64,000 bases of DNA, taken from contig NZ_JAPNOA010000059.1 in the NCBI RefSeq assembly GCF_026626885.1, positions 310,327 to 374,326 of the forward strand. Direction: 5' to 3'. Positions 16,557 through 25,250 of the stretch are shown here, piece after piece. Position numbers and translations under genes: made by a program. The DNA comes from Parathalassolituus penaei (lineage in GTDB: Bacteria; Pseudomonadota; Gammaproteobacteria; Pseudomonadales; Oceanobacteraceae). Below the pieces are notes generated by a model that did no database searches, had not been told where the DNA came from, and saw nothing but the letters and a program-made list of their open reading frames with translations. Position 1 is the stretch's first letter; each line of letters opens with the position of its first letter.

Positions 16557-18020
16557 TTACACGCCCCACTTCGGAATGTGGTGGGAACCCATGGAGATAC
16601 AGACGTTCTTCGGTTCACAGAACACTTCGAAGCTGTAATCGCCACCTTCACGGCCAGTACCGGACGCCTTCACACCACCAAACGGAGTGCGCAGGTCACG
16701 GACGTTCTGGCTGTTCACAAACAGCATGCCGGCTTCTACCGCACGGGCGATGCGATGCACCTTGCCCACGTCCTGAGTCCACAGGTAAGACGCCAGACCG
16801 TAATCGTTGTCGTTGGCCAGACGGATCACATCGGCTTCATCCTTGAACGGAATCAGCACGGCAACCGGGCCAAAGATTTCTTCACGGGCAATACGCATGT
16901 TGTTGGTCACATCGCGGAATACGGTTGGACGTACGAAGTGGCCGTTCTTCAGGTGTGCAGGCAGTTCGTGTACTGGCTTCTCAGGGCCACCAGCGATCAG
17001 CTTGGCGCCTTCTTCGATACCCACACGGATGTAACCGGTTACCTTGTCCCAGTGTTGCTGGCTGATCAGGGAACCGACCTTGGTGTTCATATCCATCGGG
17101 TCGCCCACCTGGATACGGTTGGCGCGTTCGGCAAACTCGGTGGCGAATTTGTCGTAGATGGTTTCCTGCACAAAAATACGGGAACCAGCGGTGCAACGTT
17201 CGCCGTTGATGGAGAAGATGCCAAACAGGGCAGCGTCCAGTGCACGTTCGTAGTCGCAGTCGTCAAAAATCATCACCGGCGACTTGCCACCCAGTTCCAT
17301 GGAGAACTTCTTCAGGCCAGCGCTGGCAATGATGTGTTTGCCAGTAGCCGTGCCGCCAGTGAAGGAAATGGCGTTAACGTCCTTGTTCATGATCAGGGCG
17401 TTACCGGTGGTTGAACCGAAGCCGTGCACCACGTTGAACACACCGGCCGGAATACCGGCTTCCATCGCCAGACGGCCGAGGAAATCGGTGGTCAGCGGTG
17501 ACAGCTCAGACTGCTTCATCACCGCGGTGTTACCCAGCGCCAGGCAGGGTGCAGTCTTCCAGGTGCCGGTCATGAATGGCACGTTCCATGGGGAGATCAG
17601 CGCACACACACCGGTTGGCTGGTACAGGGTGTAGTTCAGCATCTGGTCATCCATTGGGTAGGTGTGACCATTCATCTGCTTGGCTTTTTCAGCGAAGAAG
17701 TAGAAGTTGCTGGAAGCACGTGGAATCAGAGCATTGCGGGTCTGGTACAGCGGCAGACCAGTGTCTTTGGTCTCCATCTCAGACAGCTCTTCAACGTTAT
17801 CAGCGATCAGATCGCCGAGCTTTTCGATAATCTTGGAGCGCTTGGCCACCGGCATATTGGCCCACGCCGGGAAAGCGTCTTTCGCCGCCTGAACGGCTTC
17901 AGCCACCTGTTGAGGAGATGCATGTGCCACTTCCGCCAGCACTTCACCGGTTGCCGGGTTGACGGTCTCGAACACTTCCTTGCTCTCGACCCATTTGCCG
18001 TTAATCAGGTTCTTGATCAT
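16557..18020 (-). CDS. hpaE: 5-carboxymethyl-2-hydroxymuconate semialdehyde dehydrogenase
   Basis: A 487-residue NAD-dependent aldehyde dehydrogenase. The catalytic glutamate is in 'MELGGKSP' (Glu242) and the nucleophile in 'NGERCTAGSR' (Cys276); 'PWNVPFMTGTWK' and 'SFTGGTATGKHI' build the cofactor site. Sequence and neighbours (hpaF downstream, hpaG1 divergent) identify it as HpaE, which oxidises the ring-cleavage semialdehyde of homoprotocatechuate. Its promoter at 18105-18150 has two palindromic operators, consistent with HpaR control. An in-frame start with a short untranslated leader of about 100 bases is proposed. Confidence 0.94.
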   Translation of the reverse strand: MIKNLINGKWVESKEVFETVNPATGEVLAEVAHASPQQVAEAVQAAKDAFPAWANMPVAKRSKIIEKLGDLIADNVEELSEMETKDTGLPLYQTRNALIPRASSNFYFFAEKAKQMNGHTYPMDDQMLNYTLYQPTGVCALISPWNVPFMTGTWKTAPCLALGNTAVMKQSELSPLTTDFLGRLAMEAGIPAGVFNVVHGFGSTTGNALIMNKDVNAISFTGGTATGKHIIASAGLKKFSMELGGKSPVMIFDDCDYERALDAALFGIFSINGERCTAGSRIFVQETIYDKFATEFAERANRIQVGDPMDMNTKVGSLISQQHWDKVTGYIRVGIEEGAKLIAGGPEKPVHELPAHLKNGHFVRPTVFRDVTNNMRIAREEIFGPVAVLIPFKDEADVIRLANDNDYGLASYLWTQDVGKVHRIARAVEAGMLFVNSQNVRDLRTPFGGVKASGTGREGGDYSFEVFCEPKNVCISMGSHHIPKWGV

Positions 18021-18104
18021 TGTTTTTTACCGCCTGCCAGGCGCTCCTCTTGGGGAATCAACACCAGCCCTGAAGTGCCATCAACCGACACAACAAGACA
18101 AACC

Positions 18105-18150
18105 GCTTAATATATTAAGCAAATCTATTTAACATGTTAACCAATGTCAA
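18105..18150 (-). promoter_or_regulatory. hpaE promoter with two palindromic operators (probable HpaR sites)
   Basis: Read on the minus strand, TTGACA (18150-18145) is followed after 17 bases by TAGATT (18127-18122). The perfect palindrome TTAACATGTTAA (18129-18140) fills most of the spacer, and a second perfect palindrome, GCTTAATATATTAAGC (18105-18120), lies just beyond the -10 box over the expected start of transcription. Similar pairs occur at the hpaG1 and aldehyde dehydrogenase promoters. Confidence 0.8.
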
Positions 18151-18183
18151 CTAATGCCGCGCATGAGAGGCACAAGAAGAGGT

Positions 18184-18358
18184 GTCGGGTGTCGGGTGTC
18201 GGGCGTCGGGTGTCGGGTGTCGGGCGTCGGGCGTCGGGCGTCGGGCGTCGGGCGTCGGGCGTCGGGCGTCGAGCGTCGGGCGTCGGGCGTCGGGCGTCGG
18301 GCGTCGGGCGTCGGGCGTCGGGCGTCGGGCGTCGGGCGTCGGGCGTCGGGCGTCGGGC
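18184..18358. repeat. heptamer array GTCGGGC/GTCGGGT, 25 units
   Basis: Twenty-five head-to-tail 7-bp units, mostly GTCGGGC, with four GTCGGGT near the left end and one GTCGAGC inside. Because 7 is not a multiple of 3 and no unit makes a stop, long open frames appear on both strands; these are artefacts. It lies between the hpaE promoter and structured repeat C. Confidence 0.95.
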
Positions 18359-18410
18359 GAGCAGCATCCACCAACACACCGCTTAAACCCAGCGCAGCTG
18401 GCTACCCAAT

Positions 18411-18629
18411 GCCCATCTGGGCGAGCCGGGATTCACCGCAACGGCCGACCCAGCCGGGGCATGGATGCCCCGCAAGGCCCGTTGGCACAGGGATGTGCCA
18501 TCGGGCCGGGGTCGAAACGCCGTTGTCGGTGAAAACCGGATAAACGAGCCCAGTCGGGCTAAGCAGGGGGAGGCCCGCCCGGCCGGGGGACAAGGTCCCC
18601 CAAGAGGGCAAGCAGCCTGGCCAATTAAC
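18411..18629 (+). repeat. structured interspersed repeat, copy C
   Basis: A complete copy with the same hairpin order as copy B. Here the segment CGGT-GAAA-ACCG makes a perfect GNRA-type tetraloop, and GGCACAGGGATGTGCC and GGGGCATGGATGCCCC are intact. Between the heptamer array and this copy is a conserved lead-in, GAGCAGCATCCACCA... and CCCAGCGCAGCTGGC. Confidence 0.85.
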
Positions 18630-18652
18630 AAGCAGAGTAGCCGCCAGCAGCC

Positions 18653-18687
18653 GTCGGACGTCGGACGTCGGACGTCGGACGTCGGAA
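18653..18687 (+). repeat. heptamer array GTCGGAC, 5 units
   Basis: Four exact GTCGGAC units and one GTCGGAA follow copy C and lead into GAACAGCATCCA, the usual border sequence. Confidence 0.85.
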
Positions 18688-18712
18688 GAACAGCATCCAG
18701 ACCACCAGCACA

Positions 18713-18739
18713 ACATTCCCACGCAGGAGCGTGGGAACG
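18713..18739. repeat. REP-like palindrome
   Basis: ATTCCCACGCAGGAGCGTGGGAACGAG folds as TTCCCACGC/GCGTGGGAA around a short loop. Related sequences occur at 21697-21720 and 21733-21760. This CTCGTTCCCACGC-type palindrome is common between genes in many gammaproteobacteria. Confidence 0.7.
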
Positions 18740-18839
18740 AGAAAGCCGATTAGCCGCAAAGCGCCAGATCCGATCGCTGCCCGGCCAGACGTCGGACGAA
18801 CAGCATCCACCAATACACCGGCGCAGCTGGCTACCAAAT

Positions 18840-19059
18840 GCCCATCTGGGCGAGCCGGGATTCACCGCAACGGCCGACCCAGCCGGGGCATGGATGCCCC
18901 GCAAGGCCAGTTGGCACAGGGACGTGCCATCTGGCCGGGGTCGAAAAGCCGTTGTCGGTGAATACCGGAGACACGAGCCCAGCAGGGCAAAAGCAGGGGG
19001 AGGCCCGCCCGGCCGGGGGACAAGGTCCCCCTAGAGGGCAAACAGCCTCGCCAATTAAC
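18840..19059 (+). repeat. structured interspersed repeat, copy D
   Basis: A complete copy. Changes keep the folds: the third hairpin reads GGCAC-AGGGAC-GTGCC, and the fourth GCCC-AGCA-GGGC with a changed loop but an intact stem. It is followed by GATTAGCCGCAAATCGCCAGATCC, a sequence also present at 18746-18771 before the copy. Confidence 0.85.
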
Positions 19060-19147
19060 AAGCCGATTAGCCGCAAATCGCCAGATCCGATCGCTGCCCG
19101 GCCAGACGCCAAGAATGATCCCATTCCCTCTGCGACCATGGCACTAA

Positions 19148-19206
19148 TTAACATATTAACTTATTGACAACCTCAGCCTGACCCATAAACTACTTAACAT
19201 GCTAAC
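19148..19206 (+). promoter_or_regulatory. hpaG1 promoter between two operators (probable HpaR sites)
   Basis: TTGACA (19164-19169) and TAAACT (19186-19191) are 16 bases apart. TTAACATATTAA (19148-19159) lies just upstream of the -35 box, and TTAACATGCTAA (19194-19205) lies over the expected start of transcription. The layout recalls the two HpaR sites at the E. coli W meta-operon promoter; that comparison is from memory. Confidence 0.75.
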
Positions 19207-19265
19207 AAAATAACGAATCGAGGCGGTTGCCTCCCGCAACCACTCCCCCGCATAGAGGAATCATC

Positions 19266-20030
19266 ATGAGGCATGGCCGCATACTGAAGGATGGCGTTGC
19301 AACCGCGGTTGCGATTGATCCCAACAGCCAGCAGGACATGACGTCTGCACAATGGCTGCCTGCCACCACCGGCACCGTGTTTGGCATCGCCCTGAACGAC
19401 AAGACCCTGTACGCCGGTCTGGAAGCTGCGTTTAACGACAAGCCTTATGTCACACCACCGACCCGTCCGGTTCTGCACATCAAGACCCCGAACACCCACA
19501 TCGGTTACGGCGCGGCGATTCCGGCTCCGGCTGATGGCACCACCATTTATGCCGGTCCGTCACTGGGTATTGTGATTGGCAAACGCGCCACCCGTGTTTC
19601 TGAAGCCGAGGCGCTGGAGTTTGTGGGTGGTTACACCGTGGTTAACGAAGTATCGCTGGCCGAAACCTCGTTTTACCGCCCGGCGGTAAAAGCCAAGTGC
19701 CGCGATGGCTTCTGCCCGATTGGCCCGTGGATGGTTGATGCCGCTGATGTCGCCAACCCAAATGCACTTTCCATCGTGACCTCGGTTAACGGTGAAAAAA
19801 CCCACGCTACCAACACCGATCAGCTGCGTTACGGCGTGGCAGAACTGGTGAGCTACCTGAGCAGCTTTATGACGCTGGAAGCCGGTGACCTGATCATTGC
19901 GGGCACCCCTGAACGCCGTCCATCACTGGCATTAAAAGCCGGCGACCGCGTATCCATCGACATCGAAGCGGTTGGCGTACTGGAAAACCCGGTCGTAAAC
20001 GAAGCAACTCTTGGTACGAACCAGGCTTAA
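19266..20030 (+). CDS. hpaG1: HpaG N-terminal-type subunit (HpaG1), FAH family
   Basis: A 254-residue protein of the fumarylacetoacetate hydrolase fold. AGAGGA precedes the ATG at 19266; an in-frame frame extends back to 19227 without a start as good. Typical parts are 'VFGIALNDKTLY', 'GPSLGIVIGKRATRVSEAEALEFVGGYTVVNEVSL' and 'TLEAGDLIIAGTPE'. E. coli HpaG is a fusion of two such domains; here they are separate adjacent genes. Together they decarboxylate 5-oxopent-3-ene-1,2,5-tricarboxylate and isomerise the product. It is the first gene after the operator-flanked promoter. Confidence 0.9.
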   Translation: MRHGRILKDGVATAVAIDPNSQQDMTSAQWLPATTGTVFGIALNDKTLYAGLEAAFNDKPYVTPPTRPVLHIKTPNTHIGYGAAIPAPADGTTIYAGPSLGIVIGKRATRVSEAEALEFVGGYTVVNEVSLAETSFYRPAVKAKCRDGFCPIGPWMVDAADVANPNALSIVTSVNGEKTHATNTDQLRYGVAELVSYLSSFMTLEAGDLIIAGTPERRPSLALKAGDRVSIDIEAVGVLENPVVNEATLGTNQA

Positions 20031-20042
20031 GGGAGCTGACAC

Positions 20043-20831
20043 ATGAAACGCGCACGTATTCTGGTGAACGGTGAACTGACCAACGTCACCGTTAACGACA
20101 ACCTCGACGCCGTACTGGCCGACGGTACGGTAATTGCCCAGGCCGACGCCGACTGGCAGCCACCTTGCGACGGCAAGATTTTTGTTCTGGCCATCAACTA
20201 CGCCGACCACGCCGCCGAACTGTCGTTCAAGGCACCGGATGAACCACTGGTATTCCTGAAAGGCCCGAACGCCCTGCTCGGCCACAACAAGAACACCTAC
20301 CGTCCGGACAACGTGGCCTACATGCACTACGAGTGTGAGCTGGTGGCCGTGATTGGCAAAACCGCCAAAAACGTCTCCCGTGAAGACGCCATGAGTTACA
20401 TCGGTGGCTACACCGTCGGTAACGACTACGCCATCCGCGACTATCTGGAAAACTACTATCGCCCGAACCTGCGGGTGAAGAGCCGCGATACCTGCACCCC
20501 GGTTGGCCCGTACATTGTTGACGCTGCCGATGTTGCCGATCCGCACAACCTGACCCTGCGCACCTGGATCAACGGTGAACTCAAGCAGGAAGGCTCCACC
20601 AAGGACCTGGTGTTCAACATTCCGTATCTGGTTGAGTACCTGAGCAACATCATGACGCTGGAACCGGGCGACATGATTTTCACCGGCACCCCGGAAGGTC
20701 TGGCAGACGTGAAGCCGGGCGACGAAATCGTCACCGAAGTTGAAGGTGTTGGTCGTCTGGTGAACTACATGATCAGCGAAAGCGATTACCTGAAATCCAT
20801 TGGCCATCCATCAGCCCCACAGGAAGCATAA
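20043..20831 (+). CDS. hpaG2: HpaG C-terminal-type subunit (HpaG2), FAH family
   Basis: A 262-residue FAH-fold protein. 'FVLAINYADHAAEL', the metal-ligand stretch 'YECELVAVIGKTAKNVS' and 'MTLEPGDMIFTGTPEGLADVKPGDEI' are characteristic of the decarboxylase/isomerase family and supply the acidic residues that bind Mg2+. It works with HpaG1 in the 4-HPA pathway. GGGAGC before the ATG and a 12-base gap after hpaG1 show co-translation. Confidence 0.93.
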   Translation: MKRARILVNGELTNVTVNDNLDAVLADGTVIAQADADWQPPCDGKIFVLAINYADHAAELSFKAPDEPLVFLKGPNALLGHNKNTYRPDNVAYMHYECELVAVIGKTAKNVSREDAMSYIGGYTVGNDYAIRDYLENYYRPNLRVKSRDTCTPVGPYIVDAADVADPHNLTLRTWINGELKQEGSTKDLVFNIPYLVEYLSNIMTLEPGDMIFTGTPEGLADVKPGDEIVTEVEGVGRLVNYMISESDYLKSIGHPSAPQEA

Positions 20832-20834
20832 GCC

Positions 20835-21638
20835 ATGCTGTCTGAAGACATTATCAAAGACTGCGCGGCGCAGTTGCACCAGGCCGAAAAAGAGCGCAAG
20901 CAGATCCGTCAGATCTCCCTGCAATACCCGGACATCACCATCCCGGATGCCTACAAGATCCAGAGCGAGTGGCTGAAACTCAAGCTGGCTGAAGGCCGCA
21001 AGATCATCGGCCACAAGATCGGCCTGACCTCTCGCGCCATGCAGATGTCATCGCAGATCGACGAACCGGACTACGGCACCCTGCTGGACGACATGCTGTT
21101 CCAGGACGCCGCCGATATTCCGACCGACCGTTTTATCGTGCCGCGTATCGAGGTTGAACTGGCGTTTATCCTCAAGGCGCCGCTGTCCGGCCCGAACTGC
21201 ACTATCTTTGATGTGTACAACGCCACCGACTACGTGATCCCGGCGCTGGAACTGATCGACGCCCGTTCGCAGTCCATCGACCCGGACTCCGGCCGCCCAC
21301 GCAAGGTGTTCGACACCATCTCCGATAACGCCGCCAACGCCGGCATTATCCTCGGTGGCCGTCCGATCAAACCGAGCGAAGTCGACCTGCGCTGGATCTC
21401 CGCGCTGCTGTATCGTAACGGCGTGATCGAAGAAACCGGTGTCGCCGCTGGCGTGCTGAACCACCCGGCCAACGGCGTGGCCTGGCTGGCCAACCGTCTG
21501 CATCCGTACGGTATTACCCTCGAACCGGGCCAGATTATTCTGGGCGGCTCCTTCACCCGTCCGGTACCGGCGCGTAAAGGGGATACCTTCCAGGTCGACT
21601 ACGGCCCAATGGGCTCGATTACCTGTTTCTTCAAGTAA
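20835..21638 (+). CDS. hpaH: 2-oxohept-4-ene-1,7-dioate hydratase
   Basis: A 267-residue member of the hydratase/decarboxylase branch of the FAH superfamily. 'GRKIIGHKIGLTSRAMQMSSQIDEPDYG', 'RIEVELAFILKAPLSGP' and 'PALELIDARSQ' match HpaH and its MhpD/DmpE relatives; the Glu-x-Glu of the second motif binds the metal. It adds water to 2-oxohept-4-ene-1,7-dioate to give the HpaI substrate. It begins 3 bases after hpaG2. Downstream comes a 221-base repeat-rich spacer before hpaI. Confidence 0.94.
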   Translation: MLSEDIIKDCAAQLHQAEKERKQIRQISLQYPDITIPDAYKIQSEWLKLKLAEGRKIIGHKIGLTSRAMQMSSQIDEPDYGTLLDDMLFQDAADIPTDRFIVPRIEVELAFILKAPLSGPNCTIFDVYNATDYVIPALELIDARSQSIDPDSGRPRKVFDTISDNAANAGIILGGRPIKPSEVDLRWISALLYRNGVIEETGVAAGVLNHPANGVAWLANRLHPYGITLEPGQIILGGSFTRPVPARKGDTFQVDYGPMGSITCFFK

Positions 21639-21846
21639 TTTACTGGTCGGGAGTCTGGAGCCAGGTGTCTGGAGCTAAACAGTATCGCGCTCAGACTGGC
21701 TCCCACGCTCCTGCGTGGTAGTCAACCGGTGACGTTCCCTCGCAGGCGCGTGGGAACGAGAAACAATCATTTACTGGTCGGGAGTCTGGAGTCAGGTGTC
21801 TGGAGCTAAACAGTATCGCGCCTGACGCCAGTCCCCCGACGCCAGA
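21638..21846. repeat. 53-bp direct repeats, REP-like palindromes and heptamer remnants between hpaH and hpaI
   Basis: Bases 21638-21690 recur at 21769-21821 with one or two changes. Between them lie two REP-like palindromes of the CTCGTTCCCACGC type. The second copy continues into CGCCAGTCCCCCGACGCCAGAC, which pairs with the CTGGTCGGGAGTC at its left end. The sequences GTCTGGA and GACGCCA relate to the GYCRGRC heptamer. Confidence 0.8.
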
Positions 21847-21859
21847 CAAGGGATCTTTT

Positions 21860-22666
21860 ATGTCCGCTCCTGTAAACATCTTCAAACAAGCCCTGAAAGG
21901 CGATCGTGCCCAGATCGGTCTGTGGTTGGGTCTGGCCAACAGCTACACCGCCCAGCTGTGTGCCGGTGCCGGTTTTGACTGGCTGCTGATCGACGCTGAA
22001 CACGCCCCTAACGACCTGCAGACCATTCTTGGTCAGCTGCAGGCAGTAGCGCCGTATCCGTTAACCCCGATTGTGCGTCCGGCCTGGCCTGACAGCGTTC
22101 GTATCAAGCAGATTCTCGACCTCGGAGCCCAGACCATTCTGGCGCCAATGGTCGAAACCGCCGAACAGGCCGCCGAAGTGGTTGCTGCCACCCGTTATCC
22201 ACCGCAGGGAATTCGTGGCGTAGGCAGTGCCCTGGCACGTGCTTCCGAGTTCAACCGCACTCCCAACTACCTGAAAACCGCCAACGAGCAGATGTGTGTG
22301 CTGATCCAGATCGAAACCGTCAAAGGGGTCGAGAATCTGGACGCCATTCTGGCCGTCGACGGTGTGGATGGTGTGTTTATTGGCCCGTCCGACCTCAGCG
22401 CCGCCATGGGCCATATCGGCAATCCGGCCCACCCGGACGTGCAGACCGTGATTGAAGATGGCATCCAACGCATCGTTGCCGCTGGCAAAGCCCCCGGCAT
22501 CCTGATTGCCGACCAGAGCCTGGCCCAGCGTTACATCGAATTGGGCGCTATGTTTGTAGGGGTAGGCACCGACACCGGCTTGCTGATGAAAGCCACCACC
22601 GAACTGGCCGCCCGCTTCAAAGCAGGCCTGAGCGCCCCGAAACAGGAAAAAGGATCGGTGTACTGA
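21860..22666 (+). CDS. hpaI: 4-hydroxy-2-oxoheptanedioate aldolase
   Basis: A 268-residue class II (metal-dependent) pyruvate aldolase of the HpcH/HpaI family. '[33 protein letters not shown]' contains the active-site His and Glu region, '[15 protein letters not shown]' the conserved arginine stretch, and '[33 protein letters not shown]' the metal-binding Glu and Asp. It splits 4-hydroxy-2-oxoheptanedioate into pyruvate and succinic semialdehyde. Length equals E. coli HpaI. A strong paralogue lies at 49697. Confidence 0.95.
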   Translation: MSAPVNIFKQALKGDRAQIGLWLGLANSYTAQLCAGAGFDWLLIDAEHAPNDLQTILGQLQAVAPYPLTPIVRPAWPDSVRIKQILDLGAQTILAPMVETAEQAAEVVAATRYPPQGIRGVGSALARASEFNRTPNYLKTANEQMCVLIQIETVKGVENLDAILAVDGVDGVFIGPSDLSAAMGHIGNPAHPDVQTVIEDGIQRIVAAGKAPGILIADQSLAQRYIELGAMFVGVGTDTGLLMKATTELAARFKAGLSAPKQEKGSVY

Positions 22667-22671
22667 CGGGT

Positions 22672-22726
22672 CTGGTGACGGGAGTCAGACGACTGGAGCT
22701 GATACGCGCCCGACTCCCGACGCCAG
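22672..22726. repeat. heptamer-derived inverted repeat
   Basis: CTGGTGACGGGAGTC (22672-22686) pairs with GACTCCCGACGCCAG (22712-22726) at 13 of 15 positions, enclosing GGAGCTGATACGCGC. The same inner word is seen in the direct repeats before hpaI, so hpaI is flanked on both sides by related short elements. Confidence 0.7.
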
Positions 22727-22753
22727 ACACCCGACTGCAGCGGAAAAAACAAC

Positions 22754-23677
22754 ATGCCAGTTAATAACAATAACGAATGGATCCCCAATATCGTGATTGG
22801 TCAGGACTATGACCGTCACTACGAAAACGCCAGCATCCATTTTGATGTGCTGGGGCGTATGGCCGATTTTTTTGGCCGCGATATGCCCGTGCATCGCCAT
22901 GCGCGTTTTCTGCAGATCCACTTTATTGATGGCGGTGAAAGTCATTTCTACATTGATGATCAGGTTTACCACTGCTTTGGCCCCAGCTGTTTCCTGACCC
23001 CGGCCTCGGTGCCCCATTCCTTTATGACCGAACCCGGTATGACCGGTTACGTGCTCACCATCCACGAATCACTGGTCTGGCACCTGTTACACGACAGCCA
23101 GCACACCCATCTGGAAGTTGAGCGCCTGCAGCCGGTAGGCATCGAACAACGCAAACTCGACGAGCACGGTCAGGTGCTCTGGCAACGCCTGAGCCACACC
23201 CTTGCCGCCCTCCAGGATGAATGGACCGGCGACGCCCCGGACAAACGATTTGCGCTGGAAACCCTGGTGCGCCTGCTGCTGTTACAGCTGCTGCGTCTGC
23301 GCCCGGCGGCGTCGGAATCCAGTATCGTGAACAGCGAAGAACTGCGCCTGTTCCGGCGTTTTTCCGAGCTGATCGAACGCGAATACCGTAATCGCTGGTC
23401 GCTGACCCACTACTGCTCGACCATTGGTGTGTGTGAAAGCCGCCTGAATCATATCTGTCAGCGGGTCGCCAACTGCCCGCCGAAACGCCTGATTCATGAC
23501 CGCATGCTGCAGGAAAGCAAACGTCTGTTGTTGTACTCCAGCCACACCATCAACGACATCGGCTTCCAGCTGGGCTTTACCGACCCGTCGTATTTTTCGC
23601 GGTTTTTCCGCAAGCAGACCGGCCAGACCCCACGGGATTTCCGCGAGCAGCACAGCGCCCAGCCCGATCTGGCCTGA
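22754..23677 (+). CDS. hpaA: AraC-family activator HpaA of 4-HPA catabolism
   Basis: A 307-residue regulator close to E. coli HpaA. The N-terminal cupin-like sensor contains 'RMADFFGRDMPVHRHARFLQIHFID' and 'LTPASVPHSFMTEP'. The C-terminal pair of helix-turn-helix motifs is 'WSLTHYCSTIGVCESRLNHICQRVANCPPKRLIHDRM' and 'TINDIGFQLGFTDPSYFSRFFRKQTG'. In E. coli W, HpaA activates the hydroxylase genes hpaBC when 4-HPA is present. Here the hpaBC genes lie 17 kb away. It follows hpaI by 87 bases, a spacer filled with a heptamer-derived inverted repeat. Confidence 0.93.
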   Translation: MPVNNNNEWIPNIVIGQDYDRHYENASIHFDVLGRMADFFGRDMPVHRHARFLQIHFIDGGESHFYIDDQVYHCFGPSCFLTPASVPHSFMTEPGMTGYVLTIHESLVWHLLHDSQHTHLEVERLQPVGIEQRKLDEHGQVLWQRLSHTLAALQDEWTGDAPDKRFALETLVRLLLLQLLRLRPAASESSIVNSEELRLFRRFSELIEREYRNRWSLTHYCSTIGVCESRLNHICQRVANCPPKRLIHDRMLQESKRLLLYSSHTINDIGFQLGFTDPSYFSRFFRKQTGQTPRDFREQHSAQPDLA

Positions 23678-23814
23678 AGCGCTCACCTGAACTACCGGGA
23701 GCACCAGACCGGCAATCCGGACCAATCCCGCGGCTGCCGAGGCCAGTCTTCATACCGTCACCCGCTTTTTGGTACTATGGCCACCAATATCATTAATATC
23801 TTAAGAGAATTTTC

Positions 23815-25194
23815 TTGAACCGCCCTGCTGCCCATTCATCAGCCCCGTCACCGGCTCCATCACCTGCTCATCCGTCGGCACAGGCATCTGCCTTGCCAGG
23901 CTTCTGGCCGCCGGTGGCCGTATCCGGTGTGCTGCTGATCCTGACCTGGGCGTTAACCCTGCTGGACTCACTGGCACTGCTGGAAACCACTACGGTTGCG
24001 ACCTTGCTGGCGTGGACGTTTGTGCTGATTGAAGTGCCACGGATGAGCCGCAAGCAGCGCACGCCGATTCTGGTGCTGATCGCCGCCGGTTTCGGTTTTG
24101 CCCTGTGGGCCAGCTCGCGCGGGGCTGAGCTGGATCTGCTGAAGATGATGCGTGAACACCTGAAGCTGGTGATGCTGCTGGCGGCGGTGAACTTTATCCG
24201 GCTGGCGACGCGTTTGTACGCAGGCAGCAAAAGCACCGGCCTGCGCAGTTTTGGTCTGACCTTCGGGGGAATGCACCTGTTTTCATCGGTGGCGAATTTC
24301 TCGTCGCTGGTGCTGATCGGCGACCAGATCCAGAATAACGGCCGTATCAGCCCGCTGTCGTATATCCTGCTGTCACGCGGGTTCTCGCTGGCGATTTTCT
24401 GGTCCCCCTTCCTCAGTATGATTCCACTGATTCTTGAACAGGTGCCCGGTGTACAGATGCAGCAGGTCTATCCCTGGAGCCTGACGCTGGTAGCGGTTGG
24501 CATTCTTTACACGCTGCTGGAAGCGCGCCTGCGTTATAACGATGAACTGCCCGACTACCGGGGTTATCCGATTCGCCCAGCCACCCTGTTTTTGCCTGCG
24601 GTGTTGATTGGCACCCTGCTGATCACCCATCAGCTGTTTCCGACCGTACCAATGCTGGTGGTGGTTTCCAGCGTGGCGGTGCTGATTCCGACCCTGATCA
24701 TGTTCAGCCGCAGTGGTCTCAAAACCGGTATCACTACCCTGCAACAACATATTACCCGCCAGTTGCCGAATGCTCGCCCGGAAGTATCGCTGTTTCTGGC
24801 CGCCGGATTTCTCGCCGCTGGCGTAAAATCCTGTATTACCACCGGCCTGATCAGCGTGCCGTTTGAACAGACCAGTGCCCTGGTGGCGATTCTGACCATG
24901 CTGGCGACCTTTATCATTGCCAGTCTCGGGGTTCACCAGTTCGCCCTGTTTGCGATTTTTGCAGGCCTGATGCACGACATCACCACCACCCCGACCCTGA
25001 TGGCGGTGGGATATATAATGGGTGTATCGCTGTCGATGTCGGGCAGCGTGTTCAGTGGCCTCAACTTTATTGTGCAAGCCCAGTACCATACGCAAAGCCG
25101 GCAGATGCTGAAGCACAACCTGCCCTATAGTCTGGTGATGCTGATCGTCACCAGCGGTTTGCTGCTGGTAATGGAACAGATGGGCATACACTGA
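23815..25194 (+). CDS. polytopic membrane protein of unknown function, possible transporter
   Basis: A 459-residue protein with a Pro/Ser/Ala-rich cytoplasmic head of about 28 residues and ten to twelve hydrophobic segments. The start is a TTG at 23815 with AAGAG upstream; no ATG gives a longer product. Glycine-rich re-entrant-like stretches ('GLTFGGMHLFSSVANFSSLVLIG' and 'HDITTTPTLMAVGYIMGVSLSMSGSVFSGLN') are the kind seen in ion-transporter-superfamily carriers. I do not recognise the family. Its place between hpaA and hpaR suggests transport of 4-HPA or a related aromatic acid. Confidence 0.7.
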   Translation: MNRPAAHSSAPSPAPSPAHPSAQASALPGFWPPVAVSGVLLILTWALTLLDSLALLETTTVATLLAWTFVLIEVPRMSRKQRTPILVLIAAGFGFALWASSRGAELDLLKMMREHLKLVMLLAAVNFIRLATRLYAGSKSTGLRSFGLTFGGMHLFSSVANFSSLVLIGDQIQNNGRISPLSYILLSRGFSLAIFWSPFLSMIPLILEQVPGVQMQQVYPWSLTLVAVGILYTLLEARLRYNDELPDYRGYPIRPATLFLPAVLIGTLLITHQLFPTVPMLVVVSSVAVLIPTLIMFSRSGLKTGITTLQQHITRQLPNARPEVSLFLAAGFLAAGVKSCITTGLISVPFEQTSALVAILTMLATFIIASLGVHQFALFAIFAGLMHDITTTPTLMAVGYIMGVSLSMSGSVFSGLNFIVQAQYHTQSRQMLKHNLPYSLVMLIVTSGLLLVMEQMGIH

Positions 25195-25250
25195 TACACA
25201 CCAACGGACCCGGATGTCCCCATACAACGACAAGAACGGAAGACAGATTC

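Noticed and set aside
18184-18358. Heptamer array as a CRISPR
   Set aside because: The unit is 7 bp and has no spacers; no cas gene is present.
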